DNA of 5,914 bases, from NCBI GenBank assembly GCA_036338615.1, contig JAYZBT010000282.1:1-5914 (forward strand), written 5' to 3'. Shown here one piece after another: positions 5,829 to 5,914 of the stretch (position 1 is the stretch's first letter; every line of letters begins with the position of its first letter). The notes under the pieces are model-generated. The model searched no databases, was not told the origin of the DNA, and saw only the letters and a program-made list of their open reading frames with translations. Source of the stretch: UBA1138 sp036338615. GTDB taxonomy: Bacteria; Gemmatimonadota; Gemmatimonadetes; Longimicrobiales; Gaopeijiaceae. Both the position numbers and the translations under genes were made by a program.

Positions 5829-5914
5829 GCGACTGGATCCGCGACGCGCGTCATGCGCTCCGCAGCCTGCGGCGCGCGCCGGCAATCTCGGAGAGCGTGG
5901 TGCTCCTGACGGGC
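5825..5914 (+). CDS. ABC transporter permease (MacB/FtsX, ADOP-like), N-terminal fragment
   Basis: Only the first 30 residues are in the window. They begin 'MSDWIRDARHALRSLRRAP', which is the characteristic amphipathic N-terminus of large duplicated MacB/FtsX-type permeases in Gemmatimonadota and Acidobacteriota, just before the first membrane helix ('SVVLLTG', starting as the window ends). These genes are usually found directly after a PadR regulator, as here. GGGGGGAGGGGAG immediately upstream supplies a purine-rich ribosome binding site, and the start overlaps the PadR-remnant stop as ATGA. The reading frame stays open upstream at least to 5642, so a longer fusion start (for example GTG at 5720) cannot be excluded. 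The gene is incomplete because of the window edge, and its substrate cannot be guessed. Confidence 0.65.
   Translation, partial: MSDWIRDARHALRSLRRAPAISESVVLLTG

Overview
This window comes from a GC-rich bacterial chromosome. The combination of families points to Gemmatimonadota or a nearby lineage such as Acidobacteriota. The families are a secreted six-bladed beta-propeller protein, a CBM9-like/DUF5916 outer-membrane protein, a Tat-exported Rossmann reductase, and a PadR-type regulator start placed directly before a MacB/FtsX-like ('ADOP'-type) permease. This lineage call is inferred from family content only; no RNA gene or phylogenetic marker is present.

Layout, left to right. (1) A secreted beta-propeller protein on the minus strand (13-1203). 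(2) A 167-bp divergent intergenic region with a 14-bp perfect palindrome. (3) A small aquaporin-family channel on the plus strand (1371-2015). It keeps both NPA motifs but has lost the selectivity-filter arginine. (4) A 211-bp convergent gap with inverted repeats. (5) A minus-strand pair: a Tat-signal NADP(H)-binding reductase (4637-5416) followed after 55 bp by a large CBM9/DUF5916 protein (2227-4581). (6) A 172-bp divergent intergenic region with repeats. (7) A PadR-type regulator remnant (5589-5828) whose start codon lies inside a perfect inverted repeat. Its stop overlaps by ATGA the start of a permease (5825 onward) that runs off the window.

Functionally this is mostly cell-envelope material: two exported proteins of unproven function, a predicted outer-membrane barrel, a membrane channel, an exported redox enzyme, and the start of an ABC-type permease. 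The reductase and DUF5916 genes may be cotranscribed. The other genes are arranged divergently or convergently and look like separate units.

The parts most worth a second look are the aquaporin's unusual predicted pore and the right end. At the right end an intact PadR-style operator survives while the adjacent PadR gene has lost its recognition helix and wing. I see no phage, CRISPR, IS element, tRNA or rRNA. I also find no convincing evidence for a wholly new multi-gene system.
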